A stretch of 64,000 nucleotides of DNA from Neoceratodus forsteri. Lineage: Eukaryota; Chordata; Ceratodontiformes; Ceratodontidae. The stretch's first letter is position 1. The number at the start of each line of letters is the position of its first letter. Under the pieces are notes generated by a model. That model did not search any database and was not told the DNA's origin. It saw only the letters and a program-made list of their open reading frames with translations. The stretch covers positions 662,869,501-662,933,500 of the forward strand of contig CM057456.1 of assembly GCA_016271365.2 (NCBI GenBank), given 5' to 3'. Shown here piece by piece: positions 45,534 through 56,841 of this stretch. A program made the translations under genes and the position numbers.

Positions 45534-45774
45534 CATTGGTTAAAAGTAGTTCAAATACTTAACCTTAGACACAGTCACTTATCCTCTGATGAAGCCCCCT
45601 GTTGGTGGAGGCAAAACATAAGAAGGTGGTGGTACGCTGCCACCATATTACTGCTTGTATGAACTCACGACATTGTGGTGGTTAAACTGAAAATAAAAAG
45701 GAAACTTCTTTAAAAAATCAACTCTGAAATCTCTTTTATGGAGGGTGAGTGCAGCCATTTACATAACTACAGTG
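45534..45774 (+). repeat. 240-bp dispersed repeat, copy 1 (hammerhead-like core decayed)
   Basis: It aligns along its whole length with 63715-63954, from CATTGGTTAAAAGTAGT to ATTTACATAACTACAGT. It has CTGATGA at 45586-45592, but the following GAAA is altered to CAAAA. A CR1 copy begins soon after it. Penelope-like retroelements are known to carry hammerhead motifs in their terminal repeats; assignment here to that group is inference. Confidence 0.65.
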
Positions 45775-45849
45775 ACTAAGCTTGCTGAGCTGCACCACCA
45801 CCCCGGTGCCAACTACTACTTTTACTATGGAATCTACTTTTTGGAAACA

Positions 45850-46377
45850 AAAACAGCAAAAAGGAAATCCAAAAAGCTTCTGATCATAGGAAACTCCATA
45901 ATTTGGGGAGTTGATACCTATCTCCAGCCAGTAGTAATGGTCAGATATCTCCCAGGTACATCAGCGTGGAGAGAAACTGACCGCGATGATAAAATTATTC
46001 AGGAAGCAGGAGAAAACATTGATGTCCTGGTACACATAGGGACTAACAATCTCGCCAGCCAGTCAGTTGTGGAGATCAAGGAACATCTGACCAAGCTGGG
46101 TGACAAACTATCATCCATTTCATCTGGCATCTCCTTCTCTGAGATTCTGCCAGACTGGTAAAGGGAGGCAGTTGGATGTAAGGTTAGAGAAGGGGAGATA
46201 GCGGAGCTAATCATGTGGCTCAATGGCTGGTGCTAGGAAAAAGGACACAAATATTTAAGGAACTGGCAACAGTTTTGGGAGTGAAAGTTCTTTAAATTTG
46301 ATGGACTGCATCTGACTAAGGAGAGAATCAGTGCAATGGGGGAGAAGTTTGACATCTTTGCAGAATATTTAAACTAG
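45850..46377 (+). pseudogene. CR1 ORF1 SGNH-esterase-like domain, broken
   Basis: The frame has LLIIGNSII (block I, usual GDS; here the catalytic Ser is in GNS), DVLVHIGTNNLAS (GTND block) and FDGLHLTKE (about 46297; the D-x-H block with catalytic His). CR1 ORF1 proteins often carry such an esterase-like domain; its role in retrotransposition is not settled. The first third of ORF1 (zinc and coiled-coil part) is missing. A frameshift lies near 46160. Confidence 0.72.
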
Positions 46378-46554
46378 CAAATGGGGAGAGGTGTGCAGCA
46401 CCCTTCCCCCATCAGCTAGTGGTCAAACAGGAGTTTAGCATGTTTGTAGTTCATTTGCATCACCAGGTAAGGAAAAAGGTCCAGCCCCCTTATGATGCAC
46501 AGAGGATACTCCAGACATCGCCCAACAACTAACACACTGAAATATGGCCAATGG

Positions 46555-48073
46555 AAAATCATGTACACAAATGCTCACAGTCTGGGAAACAAGATCCCAG
46601 ACCTGCAGGCAGTAATGACAGAGGTTAAACTGAACATAGTAGCCATTAGTGAGACATGGTTTACCAATAACCACACTTTGGAGACTTCAGTACCTGGCTA
46701 TGTACTGTTCAGAAGAGACTGAGGTGCAAAAAGGGAGGGGGTGGAGTGGCCCTTTATGTCAATGAAAATATCAAAGCTACAGAAATTCAGAATACACATA
46801 AGGAGCCAGAAGAACTTTGGGCCACCCTGGAAACAGGAAATGGGACAGCCATATGAACTGGGGTAGTGTACAGGCCTCCAGACCAGGGGGAGGACATAGA
46901 CACATTACTGTTAGAAGATATACAAAACATGACAGCCAAAGGGGAGGTTCTGATAATGGGAGACTTCAACATGCCAGATACAGATTGGTCAATACCAGCA
47001 GGAACATCTGCCAGAACTAGACATATGGTGGATTTCCTACAGGGGGAGGACCTCGAACAACTGGTACAACAACCCACAAGAGACAGGGCTATCCTAGATC
47101 TAGTACTAACTAACAGTGAAAGGATCACAGGTCTCCAGGTAGAAGGTCACCTGGGGACCAGTGACCATCACATGGTATGGTTCAGTTTGGCCACTAGAAC
47201 TAAATCATCACATTCCAAGGCAAAAATATGGGACATGAGAGGAGCTGACTTTGATAAGAAGGCCAACAGAGTTAAGCTAGCCCTGGCAAAAGAAACACAG
47301 GTGAGGGGGTACAGGCAAAATGGGCAAGCATTAAGGATACAATACTTGAAGCAACATTCCATTGTGTTAGAGAGAAAAGGAAGTGCAAAAGAAGAGTAAA
47401 ACCACTTTGGTTCTCAAAAACAGTAGAAAAGGTCAGAGCCAAAAGGCTGACCTTCAGGAAATATAAGGGAACACAACAGGATGAAGACAGAGAGGCATAC
47501 CAAACTTCCCTAAGGGAAGCAGGGAAGACAGTAAGGCAGGCAAAGGCCCAAACCAAGGAAACACTAGCACAAGCAGTAAAAGAAGGTGACAAGACTTTCT
47601 ATAGACACATTAGTGAAAGGAGAAAGTCCAGAGGGGTATTGTTAAGATCAAAGGGGATAAGGGGACATGTGAAGAGGAGGTCCATGTAAAAGCATCTATC
47701 CTAAAAAGATACTTCTGCTCAGTATTTATTGAAGAGAAGGTAGGGCACAGCCCACAGCTTAGCACCATGGACATGGGGGAGGGAGGTGTGCACTAGTTCC
47801 TTCACAAAAGAAAGGGTCCTACAAGAGGTCAATAAGCTCAGGGTGGACAAGGCAATGGGACCTGATGGCATACATCCCAAGGTACTAAAGGAGCTAAGGG
47901 TGGAATTAGAGAGCCATTATAAAAACTGTTTAGAGAGTCTCTGAGGACAGGCGAGGTCCCAGAAGACTGGAGAATAGCTCATGTGATCCCACTCCACAAG
48001 AGTGGTAGCAGGAAGGAGACACAGAACTGCAGACCAGACAGTCTAACCTCAGTAATGGGCAAGATTATGGAGG
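46555..48073 (+). pseudogene. CR1 ORF2, endonuclease and start of reverse transcriptase
   Basis: The endonuclease opens with YTNAHSLGNKIPDLQ (46563) and VAISETWF (catalytic Glu in ETW). It continues with VYRPPDQGED (about 46868), ILIMGDFNMPDTDW-like sequence (catalytic GDFN, about 46955) and GTSDHHMV (catalytic SDH, about 47156). The linker KTFYRHIS (about 47595) and KAMGPDGIHPKVL (about 47850) lead into reverse transcriptase. Frameshifts lie near 46725, 46860, 47330 and 47690. The gene is cut at 48077 by the LTR element and resumes at 55290. Confidence 0.8.
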
Positions 48074-48077
48074 CACT

Positions 48078-49618
48078 TGTAACCCCTCACCCCTGCCTTT
48101 TTGCAAAATGACAGGTGGCATGCTGTTGAAGCTGACAGCAGTACCTGGTGGGGACCTGGGTTCGGGGAGGATGAGGTTACTCGGCACAGGGGGCCTAGGT
48201 TTGGCAACTCTGAACAGAGGCACCCAAGTAAATCCAAACACAGGAAGCAATAACTGTAATGTCCAGAACCAGGAATGGTATTCTTAAGTGTGGCTTTTAT
48301 TCACATCCAAGCTAAACAAACAAAGCACAGATGGACCCCCATGGGGCTACATTTCCTGGTACTGCAGATTAGAGACTACAGAACACTTTATCACCATTTC
48401 CAGCCCTCAGGCTCTGAACCCACCAGGCACACAGCCCGGACTTGCACGCAGCTTTGGGTACACAGCCCGACTTGTACACACTTGGGTTTTCCCCACTGGC
48501 CCGGCTCCCCTGCCGGCCACTTGATCCGCGGTCCATTTGAGGAATGACCCAATTATCCTGTTCATGGTTCATTTGAGGAATGAACCAATTATCCTGTTGT
48601 GGCTCCCCACACCACACTAGAGTCTGTGACTCCTAAAGAGAATTTTCCTTACAATCCCACGTCTGGGTACTTCCCCCATCACTGGCCAAGTGCCTGAGGC
48701 AAAGCAGAAAACCACAGAAGAAATTCGTAGAGGTGGACCTGGTCACTAAAGATGGGGGGCCACCCACCTCCAGCTCCCACAGCCCATACCTGACCATTTC
48801 TCTGGAAAACTGAACAATTCCTTTACCGAACTTTTAAATGTAGATTAAGGGTAGACGTCTGTCACATCTCCTCTACATATTATTTGCATCTCAACAAACT
48901 CAGGAACTTGAAACTACTTTTACTTTGCTTGGCCCATTTCTCTAGGCTTCCCAATATTTAGTAGTTCAATTCCCACATTGTCACATAAGTTCCAGGATGA
49001 AAACATAGGCCCTTTTAGCCAGAGCAGACACTCACCCTTACGTTGCAGGTGCCCCACAAGCGACTCACAATTCTTCTTTTCTCCCAAAATAAATACTGGA
49101 ATGAACAGGCAGCTTTTTCTCCACAAGCAGAACTATGGAGATTGTCCCAGGAATCTGCAGGGAATCCTTCTCATCCCTCCCCCGGAGGGAGGGGGCACTG
49201 AGACCCAAAAACAGTGGTCTCCACCACTTGAGTACTCTTTCTGTGTCTCTCTTTGAGGTGGAGACACACACCCTATTACTGAAAAGTAGCCCTCTGTCAG
49301 GGCTGAGGCTCCTAGAGCCTTTACTGAGCTGTTTAACAGCAAGCTCCCTACTTCCAACTTCACTTACTGAAGACAAACTGCAGACTCTCCTTTGAAAACT
49401 CCCAATGTTCTATCTAACTCCCTTTGCTGCAGATTCCAATGTGGCTTATGCAACTGGCGAAAGTTCTATTGGTGATGTCATCCCTCAGTTTCAGATGAGA
49501 CTGAGAACAGAGTGAGACGGTGTAAAACCCATTTAACTGGAGTTTCACAAGCTGCCTTCCCTGCCTACCACTAGGTCTTACTGGGATTCTAGTAACCCCG
49601 GGTAGCAAGGGGGTTACA
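48078..49618 (-). repeat. 3' LTR (minus sense), 1541 bp
   Basis: TGTAACCCCTCACCCC..GGGGGTTACA. It differs from the other LTR by roughly 20-25 positions in the first 550 bp by eye, mostly transitions, so the insertion is fairly young compared with the CR1 it broke. Confidence 0.9.
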
Positions 49619-50719
49619 CTCGCCCTTGACCAGGAAAATGACTGTCCGCAGTCATTATTTACCCAGCCTTTGGCCATCCCACCCTATGTGCTACCTGTGG
49701 AGGGGGGTGATCAGGCCCCCCCTCCAACCATGTGCAAGCACAGGCAGGCTACACTAAGGGCCTAGAGGCCTGTAGCTGACATATCAGCCTCTACACTATC
49801 CACTTACTATGGGCACCTAGTGGCTCTGGTAGAACCATCCAGAGCATAGCCCTGATAGATCAGCACTGCGGTCCCTACTGCAGGTCAGGGCCACAGCCTG
49901 TCTATCCCCCCTAACCCTCTAGGGAAAGCCTATCTGCCTTTAACCTAATACCCCTAAAACAAAAACAACCCGGGGACCTCCCCGACCTTGGGCAACATGC
50001 AACCACACACCATTAAAATACTACATTACTGCCTCCTCCCTACTCCCACAACCACCCCTGTGGAAGGAAAGGGTTAATACAGCAATAACAACCATAACAC
50101 CACAGTACTTTAAATTACTATACACTAAAGCACTGGTGAAGAACTCCGATGAGCCCCTCCTCCTCTTCTTGTCTTCTCTTCTGTCTTCTATAGGAACACC
50201 TGTAAGAAAAAGAAAGACAACACACACTCCTAATCTGCATACACAATCTACCTAGACCCCTACCATCAAAACACTGCAGAATTCCAAAAAGATTTTTTAG
50301 AAAAAGGTAGAAAAAACAGTATTTACATTAGAAAACAACAACATTATTTACAATGCACATTTGGGGGGATGGAGTGCCCTAAAAGTCCCAACTAGTGACC
50401 ACAAGGCCTGAAGGCTAGTCCAATAAAGAGTCTCTCCTGGGCCAGGGCCCAGTGAAGCACAGTTCTAAGAGGCCAAAGTCCTGAAGGGAAGAGTCTTTGT
50501 GGACAGTTCACACATTTTTGAAGTCTGCTAGTGTAGGGTGTGTACTGCAATGTCATAAAGATAGAAAAGTTCAGACTTACCAGCCACTTGTAGTACGAAA
50601 TTCAGCACCAACCTGCACCTCTGACGAAGACTCTCCCTGGCAGCATTTCTTCCGATACAGCTGGGCGTACACCTTCCGGGAACCACAGGAGGGCACATCT
50701 GGGAACTGCTGGGTTGATG

Positions 50720-51043
50720 TCATCTCTGGAGATGGAACCTTAGAACAGGAACAAAAAGAAAACAGCTGGTCCGACGCCATCCGATTACCAGGCGATGAAC
50801 AGGATACAACTGGGCTGGTGTCCTCTCTGGATCTGAAGTCATGTGGTGGGCCAGTCGATGGATGCTGGAAAGGCCAGTACACTGTAGATTGATGAATGTG
50901 GGGCATCTGAATCCTGTATGTCCATATTGGCGAATCAATAAAGGCACTTCACAGTCTGGTGTGGGAGTATTGACTACCACTGCTCGGCTCTCCATTATGT
51001 AGGCATGGGCAAATTTGCTGGGAGATCCTTGCACTGAGGCCAA
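50720..51043 (-). CDS. Unrecognised LTR-element frame 3, weak
   Basis: It overlaps the end of frame 2 in another frame. A plus-strand frame (50497-50892) overlaps it as well, so coding is doubtful. A possible donor (CTGGTAAGT, about 50577) and an acceptor (TTCTTACAG, about 50205) on minus suggest a spliced 3' portion. Confidence 0.2.
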   Translation of the reverse strand: MASVQGSPSKFAHAYIMESRAVVVNTPTPDCEVPLLIRQYGHTGFRCPTFINLQCTGLSSIHRLAHHMTSDPERTPAQLYPVHRLVIGWRRTSCFLFVPVLRFHLQR

Positions 51044-51381
51044 TAGTACCGGGGGTCAGAAGCTTGAATTATTACCCCATCTGGGTGCACATAATTCATA
51101 CAGTGGGAGATTTCAAGTCCCTCTCCATCCACTATTCTCACTCTGTCTATAAACAGTGTCCTACCTCTCTTCCACTGGGTATACTTTTCATGGAACAGTC
51201 TATTCTTTACATGCCTGTTGGCTCCAGGATGCACACTTTTCATGGCTTCATCCCAGATCCAGGATTTCCTGCAGTCCTCAATCTCCTCCCAGACCTTTTG
51301 AGGAAAGGTAGGAAAGGTCATACCATAGATCTCATTTGCCTTCCTATGAACCAGTCTCTCCTCTTTACTTGCTTTGGTCAA
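50995..51381 (-). CDS. Unrecognised LTR-element frame 2
   Basis: A 128-codon open frame without an ATG near its start is probably an internal exon, or follows two in-frame stops after frame 1 (same frame). It has a mixed, globular-looking composition with aromatic clusters (KVWEEIEDCRKSWIWDEAM, RLFHEKYTQWKRGRTLF, HPDGVIIQASDPRYYWPQ). That composition argues for real protein rather than chance opening. It could be the folded part of the frame 1 protein. No domain is recognised; not a protease, RT or integrase. Confidence 0.45.
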   Translation of the reverse strand: MTKASKEERLVHRKANEIYGMTFPTFPQKVWEEIEDCRKSWIWDEAMKSVHPGANRHVKNRLFHEKYTQWKRGRTLFIDRVRIVDGEGLEISHCMNYVHPDGVIIQASDPRYYWPQCKDLPANLPMPT

Positions 51382-51477
51382 TCTGAGACTGCTGGCCTAA
51401 CTTGGAGGTGGCCAGTCCTGGTTCTGCCAGCTTCGCATCCTTAAAGAAATTAGAAACGGGTCCCTGACTTTGTCCTC

Positions 51478-52186
51478 CTACAAAGCCAGGGCAGTTGCAT
51501 CACTACCTTCTTCCATACATGCCTCTGAGGTAAGATCTTGAGGATGTGTACCCGTTCCTTTTTCACAAGGCCACATAGGTTCCCCCTCATCTTCCTCTTC
51601 ACTGAGGATCTGAGCCCAGGAGTGAGCAGTCGTCTTCACTCCTGAGACTATCCACTCATCACTAGGCATGGAGTTCGACACCTCCCACTCAAAGGCCTCC
51701 CGCATCTCATCTTCGTCTAAGAGACCTGGGCTAGGCCCCCCCCCTCCAGGGGTCTATTGATGCATTATTCGAACTTTCCTTCTGGGATCCAGCATCCGAA
51801 ACTTCAACTTCTGGTTCTGTCTCTAACTCTGCACCCTCTAGCTTTGTGCCACACTCCCCCGAGGGGCCTTCCTCCACAGGCTCTGCCTGGTGCTGTGTGC
51901 TGCCAACTGCAGATTCCAGAACCTTTGTCCATGTGGGAGCCAACCGAATTGGAGGCACTTTATACAAGCCATATTTTTCTAGGCCTCCAGCACAGTGAGG
52001 AATCATGAAGACATCCCTTCCAGCTCTCAAGCATATTTGGCATACATGCACTGGAAAATTCGGAATTGCCACATGAGGAGGCAGTTGCCCTCCATAGCAC
52101 CACTTTTCAATATCCCTCAATCTATTTACTACTGCTGTTACTGCAACCCGGGCAAGATCCGGGTAACGAACTGGTCCTGAGGCCAT
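51478..52186 (-). CDS. Unrecognised LTR-element frame 1, one frameshift at a G9 run
   Basis: ATG at 52186 lies two bases after a textbook splice acceptor (TTTATTTTTCTGCAG). The first 151 codons contain a Cys/His patch, VCQICLRAG then MIPHCAGG, and become acidic (ELETEPEVEVSD). The frame stops in a run of nine G at about 51740. Reading one base over, an acidic frame continues without a stop to 51478, with AFEWEV, SEEEDEGEP and a MEEGSD tail. The homopolymer looks like a one-base slip, natural or technical. No family is recognised; I do not assign a function. It is not gag-like in any motif I can see. Confidence 0.5.
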
Positions 52187-53249
52187 AACTGCAGAAAAAT
52201 AAACACAAGTTCACTGTAACTGAAATTCTCAACTTTACTGAACACACTCTTTAGTTTGTAAGATGGCTCCTCTGCTGCTGTGTTTACTTTACTACTCCAC
52301 CCTGTAATGGCGGCAGCACTCCTGTGCATCAACATTCAGAATCTGAGTCAAGCCACTGTGCACCCGATTTACACAAACTACTGATAACTTTTACTCAAAC
52401 TGCACAACTTGCTCTGTTCTGGCTTTAAACACATTTACAGGATTTTCCACGGACCTTTTACATGCTGATATTATTTCTTTTATTACAGTCCCTTAAAGCT
52501 TCAGGTTTTTAGCACAGGATTGCCTGAATTTCTAGTGTTGCACTTTGCTTCAACCCACAGTCTCTCTCTGGCTGCAAACTTTAAACTGAGGCTAAATTCA
52601 TTACTATGCACACAGTCAATGGCTTAACAGACTTGCATTTGCTGGCAGGACTTTACACAGTTGTTACTTGCAAAGCGACTCTACTGCTGCACACACATTT
52701 ATATGGCATAGGGCTGAAAATCACTGTTTGAGCAGTTTCTTGGTTGTCACTTACTGTTAACAGTAGCAGTTTGCTGCGATGGGGAAAACCGGCCTGCAGC
52801 CAGTTCTTGGAGGCCTCAGAACAGAAACGGGAGGGCAGTCCTACCGATCGTCTTCTCATCCACCACTCTTGCAATTTCACCGATCGATTAGCCGGTTGAG
52901 CCCGATTTTAAACTATGAAGTCTATTTTTAAAATGTTTACAGCGATTTTAACACTCCACGACGCTCCTCCACTGCCAGTACACGCACTCCACTCACACTC
53001 CCTCTTGAATGCTGAGGCAGTCTCTGTAGAGCTGGCTGAGGGACGGGACTGATTGTAGCCTGACCAACCACACGACGCCATGCAATGAGCCTCTTCTTCC
53101 TCGCAAGGGCTCTTCTCCTCACAGCGATCATCGAGCAGGCAAATTTAAACTGCAGAATGCAACTTTTGTTCTTCACCAACTGACTCCACGGTGGGAACCC
53201 ATTTCAGCCATTTAACATAGCCATTTACACTGCAGTCTCTCAGTCAATT

Positions 53250-53500
53250 CAAAAAGCATTTCCAACGTCCAGGGCACAATTTTCCTGTTGCTACTCCTAG
53301 TCTTCCACACTTTTCTTTACAACAGTTCATTTTAAAAGCATTTCAAATGTCCAGGGCACAATGTTCTTGTTGCTACCCCTAGTCTTCCACACTTTTCTTC
53401 ACAACAGTTTATTTTAAAAGCATTTCCAACGTCCAGAGCACAATTTTCCTGTTGCTGCCCCTAGTCTTCCACACTTTTCTTTACCACAATCCATTTTAAA
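53250..53500. repeat. ~82-bp tandem repeat, three units
   Basis: The units share AAAAGCATTT(C), CCAACGTCCAGGGCACAAT, CCTAGTCTTCCACACTTTTC and CA(C/G)TTCATTTT. It lies in the leader between the 5' LTR and frame 1 in minus sense. Confidence 0.88.
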
Positions 53501-53740
53501 GCAGGCAAAAATGCTGTAAACTATTTTAATGCAGGACAAGGGCATACTCTTTGGCTTTACTGCTCCTTGGTAAACAGTTGGCAATTTTAAACAGCAGCAC
53601 AAGATCCACAGCACACAGCAACACACACTAGTCACTTGCTTCAGCTTTTTGGGCTACCCACTGCCAGATAGCCAAAACGCTAGCCCCCTTGCCCAAGCAC
53701 CTTCCTCCCAGAACAAAATCCAAAGTGGTGCCTCCATTTT

Positions 53741-55285
53741 TGTAACCCCTCACCCTTGCCTTTTTGCAAAATGACAGGTGGCATGCTGTTGAAGTTGACA
53801 GCAGTACTTGGTGGGGACCTGAGTTCAGGGAGGATGAGGTTACTCAGCACAGGGGAGCCTAGGTTTGGCTACTCTGAACAGAGGCACCCAAGTAAATCCA
53901 AACACAGGAAGCAATAACTGTAATGTCCAGAACCAGGAATGGGATTCTTCAGTGTGGCTTTTATTCACATCCAAGCTGAACAAACAAAGCATAGACGGAC
54001 CCCCATGGGGCTAAATTTCCTGGTAATGCAGATTAGAGACTACAGAACACTTTATCACCATTTCCAGCCCTCAGGCTCTGAACCCACCAGGCACACAACC
54101 CGGACTTGCATGCAGCTTTGGGTACACAGCCCGACTTGTACACACTTGGGTTTTCCCCACTGGCTCGGCTCCCCTGCCGGCCACTTGATCCGCGGTCCAT
54201 TTGAGGAATGAACCAATTATCCTGTTCACGGTCCAGTTGAGGAATGAACCAATTATCCTGTCATGGCTCCCCACACCACACTAGAAACTATGACTCCTAG
54301 AGAGAATTTTCCTTACAATCCCACATCTGGGTACTTCCCCCCATCACTGGCCAAGTGCCTGAGGCAAAGTAGAAAACCACAGAAGAAATCTGTAGAGGTG
54401 GACCTGGTCACTAAAGATGGGGGGGGCCACCCACCTCCAGCTCCCACAGCCCATACCTGGCCATTTCTCTGGAAAACTGAACAATTCCTTTACTGAACTT
54501 TTAAATGTAGATTAAGGGTAGACGTCTGTTACATCTCCCTCTACATATTATTTGCATCCCAACAAACTCAGGAACTTGAAACTACTTTTACTTTGCTTGG
54601 CCCATTTCTCTAGGCTTCCCAATATTTAGTAGTTCAATTCCCACATTGTCACACAAGTCCCAGGGTAAAAACATAGGCTCTTTTAGCCAGAGCAGACATG
54701 CACCCTTACGTTGCAGGTGCCCCACAGGCGACTCACAATTCTTTTCTCCCAAAATAAATACTGGAATGAACAGACAGCTTTTCCTCCACAAGCAGAGCTA
54801 AGGGGATTGCCTCAGGAATCTGCAGGTAATCCTTCTCATGCCCCCCCCCATGGAGGGAGGGGGCACTGAGACCCGAAAACAGTGGTCTCCACCACTTGAG
54901 TACTCTTCCTGTGTCTCTCTTTAAGGTGGAGACACACACCCTATTACTGAAAAGTAGCCCTCTGTCAGGGCTGAGGCTTCTAGAGCCTTTACTGAGCTAC
55001 TTAACAGCAAGCTCCCTACTTCCAACTTCACTTACTGAAGACAAACTGCAGACTCTCCTTTGAAAACTCCCAACGTTCTATCTAACTCCCTTTGCTGCAG
55101 ATTCCAATGTGGCTTATGCAGCTGCAAAAGTACTATTGGTGATGTCATCCCTCAGTCTCAGCTGAGACTGAGAACAGAGTGAGACGGTGTGAAACCTATT
55201 TAACTGGAGTTTCACAAGCTGCCTTCCCTGCCTACCACTAGGTCTTACTGGGATTCTAGTAACCCCGGGTAACAAGGGGGTTACA
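53741..55285 (-). repeat. 5' LTR (minus sense), 1545 bp
   Basis: Pair of 48078-49618, with the same TG..CA ends. On the minus strand GTGAATAAAAGCCACAC (about 53955-53970) supplies a polyadenylation hexamer. It contains two copies of CATTTGAGGAATGA..CCAATTATCCTGTT in tandem, present in both LTRs. Confidence 0.9.
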
Positions 55286-55289
55286 CGCT

Positions 55290-56540
55290 CCTTTAGGAAA
55301 GGGTAGTGCAACACCTGGAATCCATAGTAGCACAGGATCCAAGACAGCATGGGTTTACAAAAAAGGAAGATCCTGTCAAACTAATCTCATAGATTTCATT
55401 GACTGGGCAACCAGAGTGGTGGACCAAAGGAGAGCAGTTGATGTTGCCTACCTTGACTTCAGCAAAGCTTTCAATACTGTTCCACATAGAAGATTGATTA
55501 ATAAGCTGGGTAGGCTCGGGTGGGTCAGAAGTTGGTCAACTGGGTGGCAAACTGGTTGACGGGCAGAAAACAGAGAGTGTTGGTAAATGGAATACAGTCA
55601 GAAGAGATGCAAATCACAAGTTGGGTACCTCAGGGATCAGTCCTGGGGCCAGTCCTCATCAATATCTTCATCAGTGACATTGCAGATGGACTGGAGGGTA
55701 AGGTTTGTCTGTTTGCAGATGACACCAAGTTCTGCAGCAGAGTAGATGATCCAGATGGGGTGGGCAGAATGAGAAGAGATCTGGATAAACTAGCAAAATG
55801 CTTGAAAGAGTGGCAGCTGGGGTTTAATGCAAAGAAATGCAAGATCATGCATATAGGGAAGAGAAACCCTGAAGCCACCTATAGGCTGGGAGGGGAGTTG
55901 CTGGCAGTCACAAGGGAAGAAAGAGGCAGGCATCATCATCACCGATGACCTGAAATCATCCAAGCAGACCACTAAAGCAGTAGGTAAGGTTAGGGGGATG
56001 TTAGGGTGCATTAGTAGAGGTATAACAATTCGGAAGAGGGAGGTAATAATCCCTCTTTACAAGACACTGGTTAGGCCTGATCTGGAGTACTGCATGCAGT
56101 ACTGGAGGACACATCTTCACAAGGACATTAACCAGACTGAGGCAGTCCAGAGAAGGGCAACCAAAATGGTGCAGGGACTGCATCAGAAAACATATGAGGA
56201 TAGATTAACGGAGCTCAATATATATACCTTAGAGCAAAGGAGGGAGAAAGAGAGATAATATGATCGAAACATTCAAACACCTTAAAGGCAGTAACAAGGT
56301 GAAAGACTCTAACATTTTTCAATACAAGAAAAATAGCAGGACAAGAGGACACAACATGAAATTAGAGGGAGGCAGATTAAGGGGTAATGTGAGGAAGTTC
56401 TTTTTCACTGAAAGTGTGGTGGATGCATGGAACAGCCTACCTCAGGAAGTGGTGGATATGAATACAGTGCAGGGCTTCAAACAGGCATGGGATAGGCATA
56501 AGGGAGCAATACAGATAAGTATGAATAGATAGGCCATTGA
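55290..56540 (+). pseudogene. CR1 ORF2, remainder of reverse transcriptase
   Basis: This is the continuation of 46555-48073. It holds the QHGFTK block (about 55345), DFSKAFNTVPH (about 55457, in another frame), GSVLGPVLINIFISDI (about 55635) and the intact catalytic LFADDTKFCSRVDD (about 55710). Then come NAKKCKIMHIGKRNP (about 55828), RPDLEYCMQYWRTHLHKD (about 56075), VQRRATKMVQG and a C-terminus ending near 56530. Frame changes lie near 55370, 55480, 55620, 55915 and 56256. Confidence 0.83.
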
Positions 56541-56841
56541 CAGAACAAAGGTTGATGGCACATTCATAAGGTAGAAAAATAAATGGGCAGACTGGATGGG
56601 CCTTGTGGTCCTTATCTGCCGTCAACTTCTATGTTTCTGTTTCTATGAAAGCAAGGGTTAAATTGAAAACTCCAGAACAAAGAGACCACCCACCACTCAG
56701 ACCAATGCCATGGCAAATGGAGCAGAGAACATAGAAACAAAGAAACATAGAATTTGATGGCAGATAAGGACCGCTTGGCCCACCTAGTCTGCCCATTTCC
56801 CTACCTAATGGATACGCTGCAGATCCTAGTTAACCAACAGC

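Larger units (their letters stand above)
48078..55285 (-). mobile_element. LTR retrotransposon without gag/pol, 7208 bp
   Basis: Two direct LTRs (48078-49618 and 53741-55285) bracket a 4122-bp interior. The whole interrupts a CR1 gene with CACT/CGCT flanks. The minus strand is the likely sense: AATAAA occurs on the minus strand about 220 bp before the LTR end in that orientation, and the only coherent frames are on minus. No aspartic protease, YXDD reverse transcriptase, RNase H or integrase motif is visible in any frame. The element therefore looks dependent on a partner, yet carries unrecognised reading frames. Confidence 0.85.
45835..56648 (+). mobile_element. CR1 LINE with ORF1 esterase, split by a 7.2-kb LTR element
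   Basis: The two parts are 45835-48077 and 55286-56648. The left part ends in the reverse transcriptase N-terminus (IMEAL). The right part resumes with the expected ..ERVVQHLE..AQDPRQHGF. The 4-bp flanks CACT and CGCT mark the LTR insertion. The 3' end has CAGACTGGATGGGCCTTGTG and TTCTATGTTTCTG. The start is truncated inside ORF1. Confidence 0.87.

Noticed and set aside
50497..50892. 131-codon plus-strand frame in the LTR element
   Set aside because: It opposes the inferred sense and overlaps minus frames; composition is consistent with a shadow.
49619..53740. Endogenous retrovirus with gag-pol-env
   Set aside because: No protease, reverse transcriptase, integrase or envelope-like frame is present on either strand.
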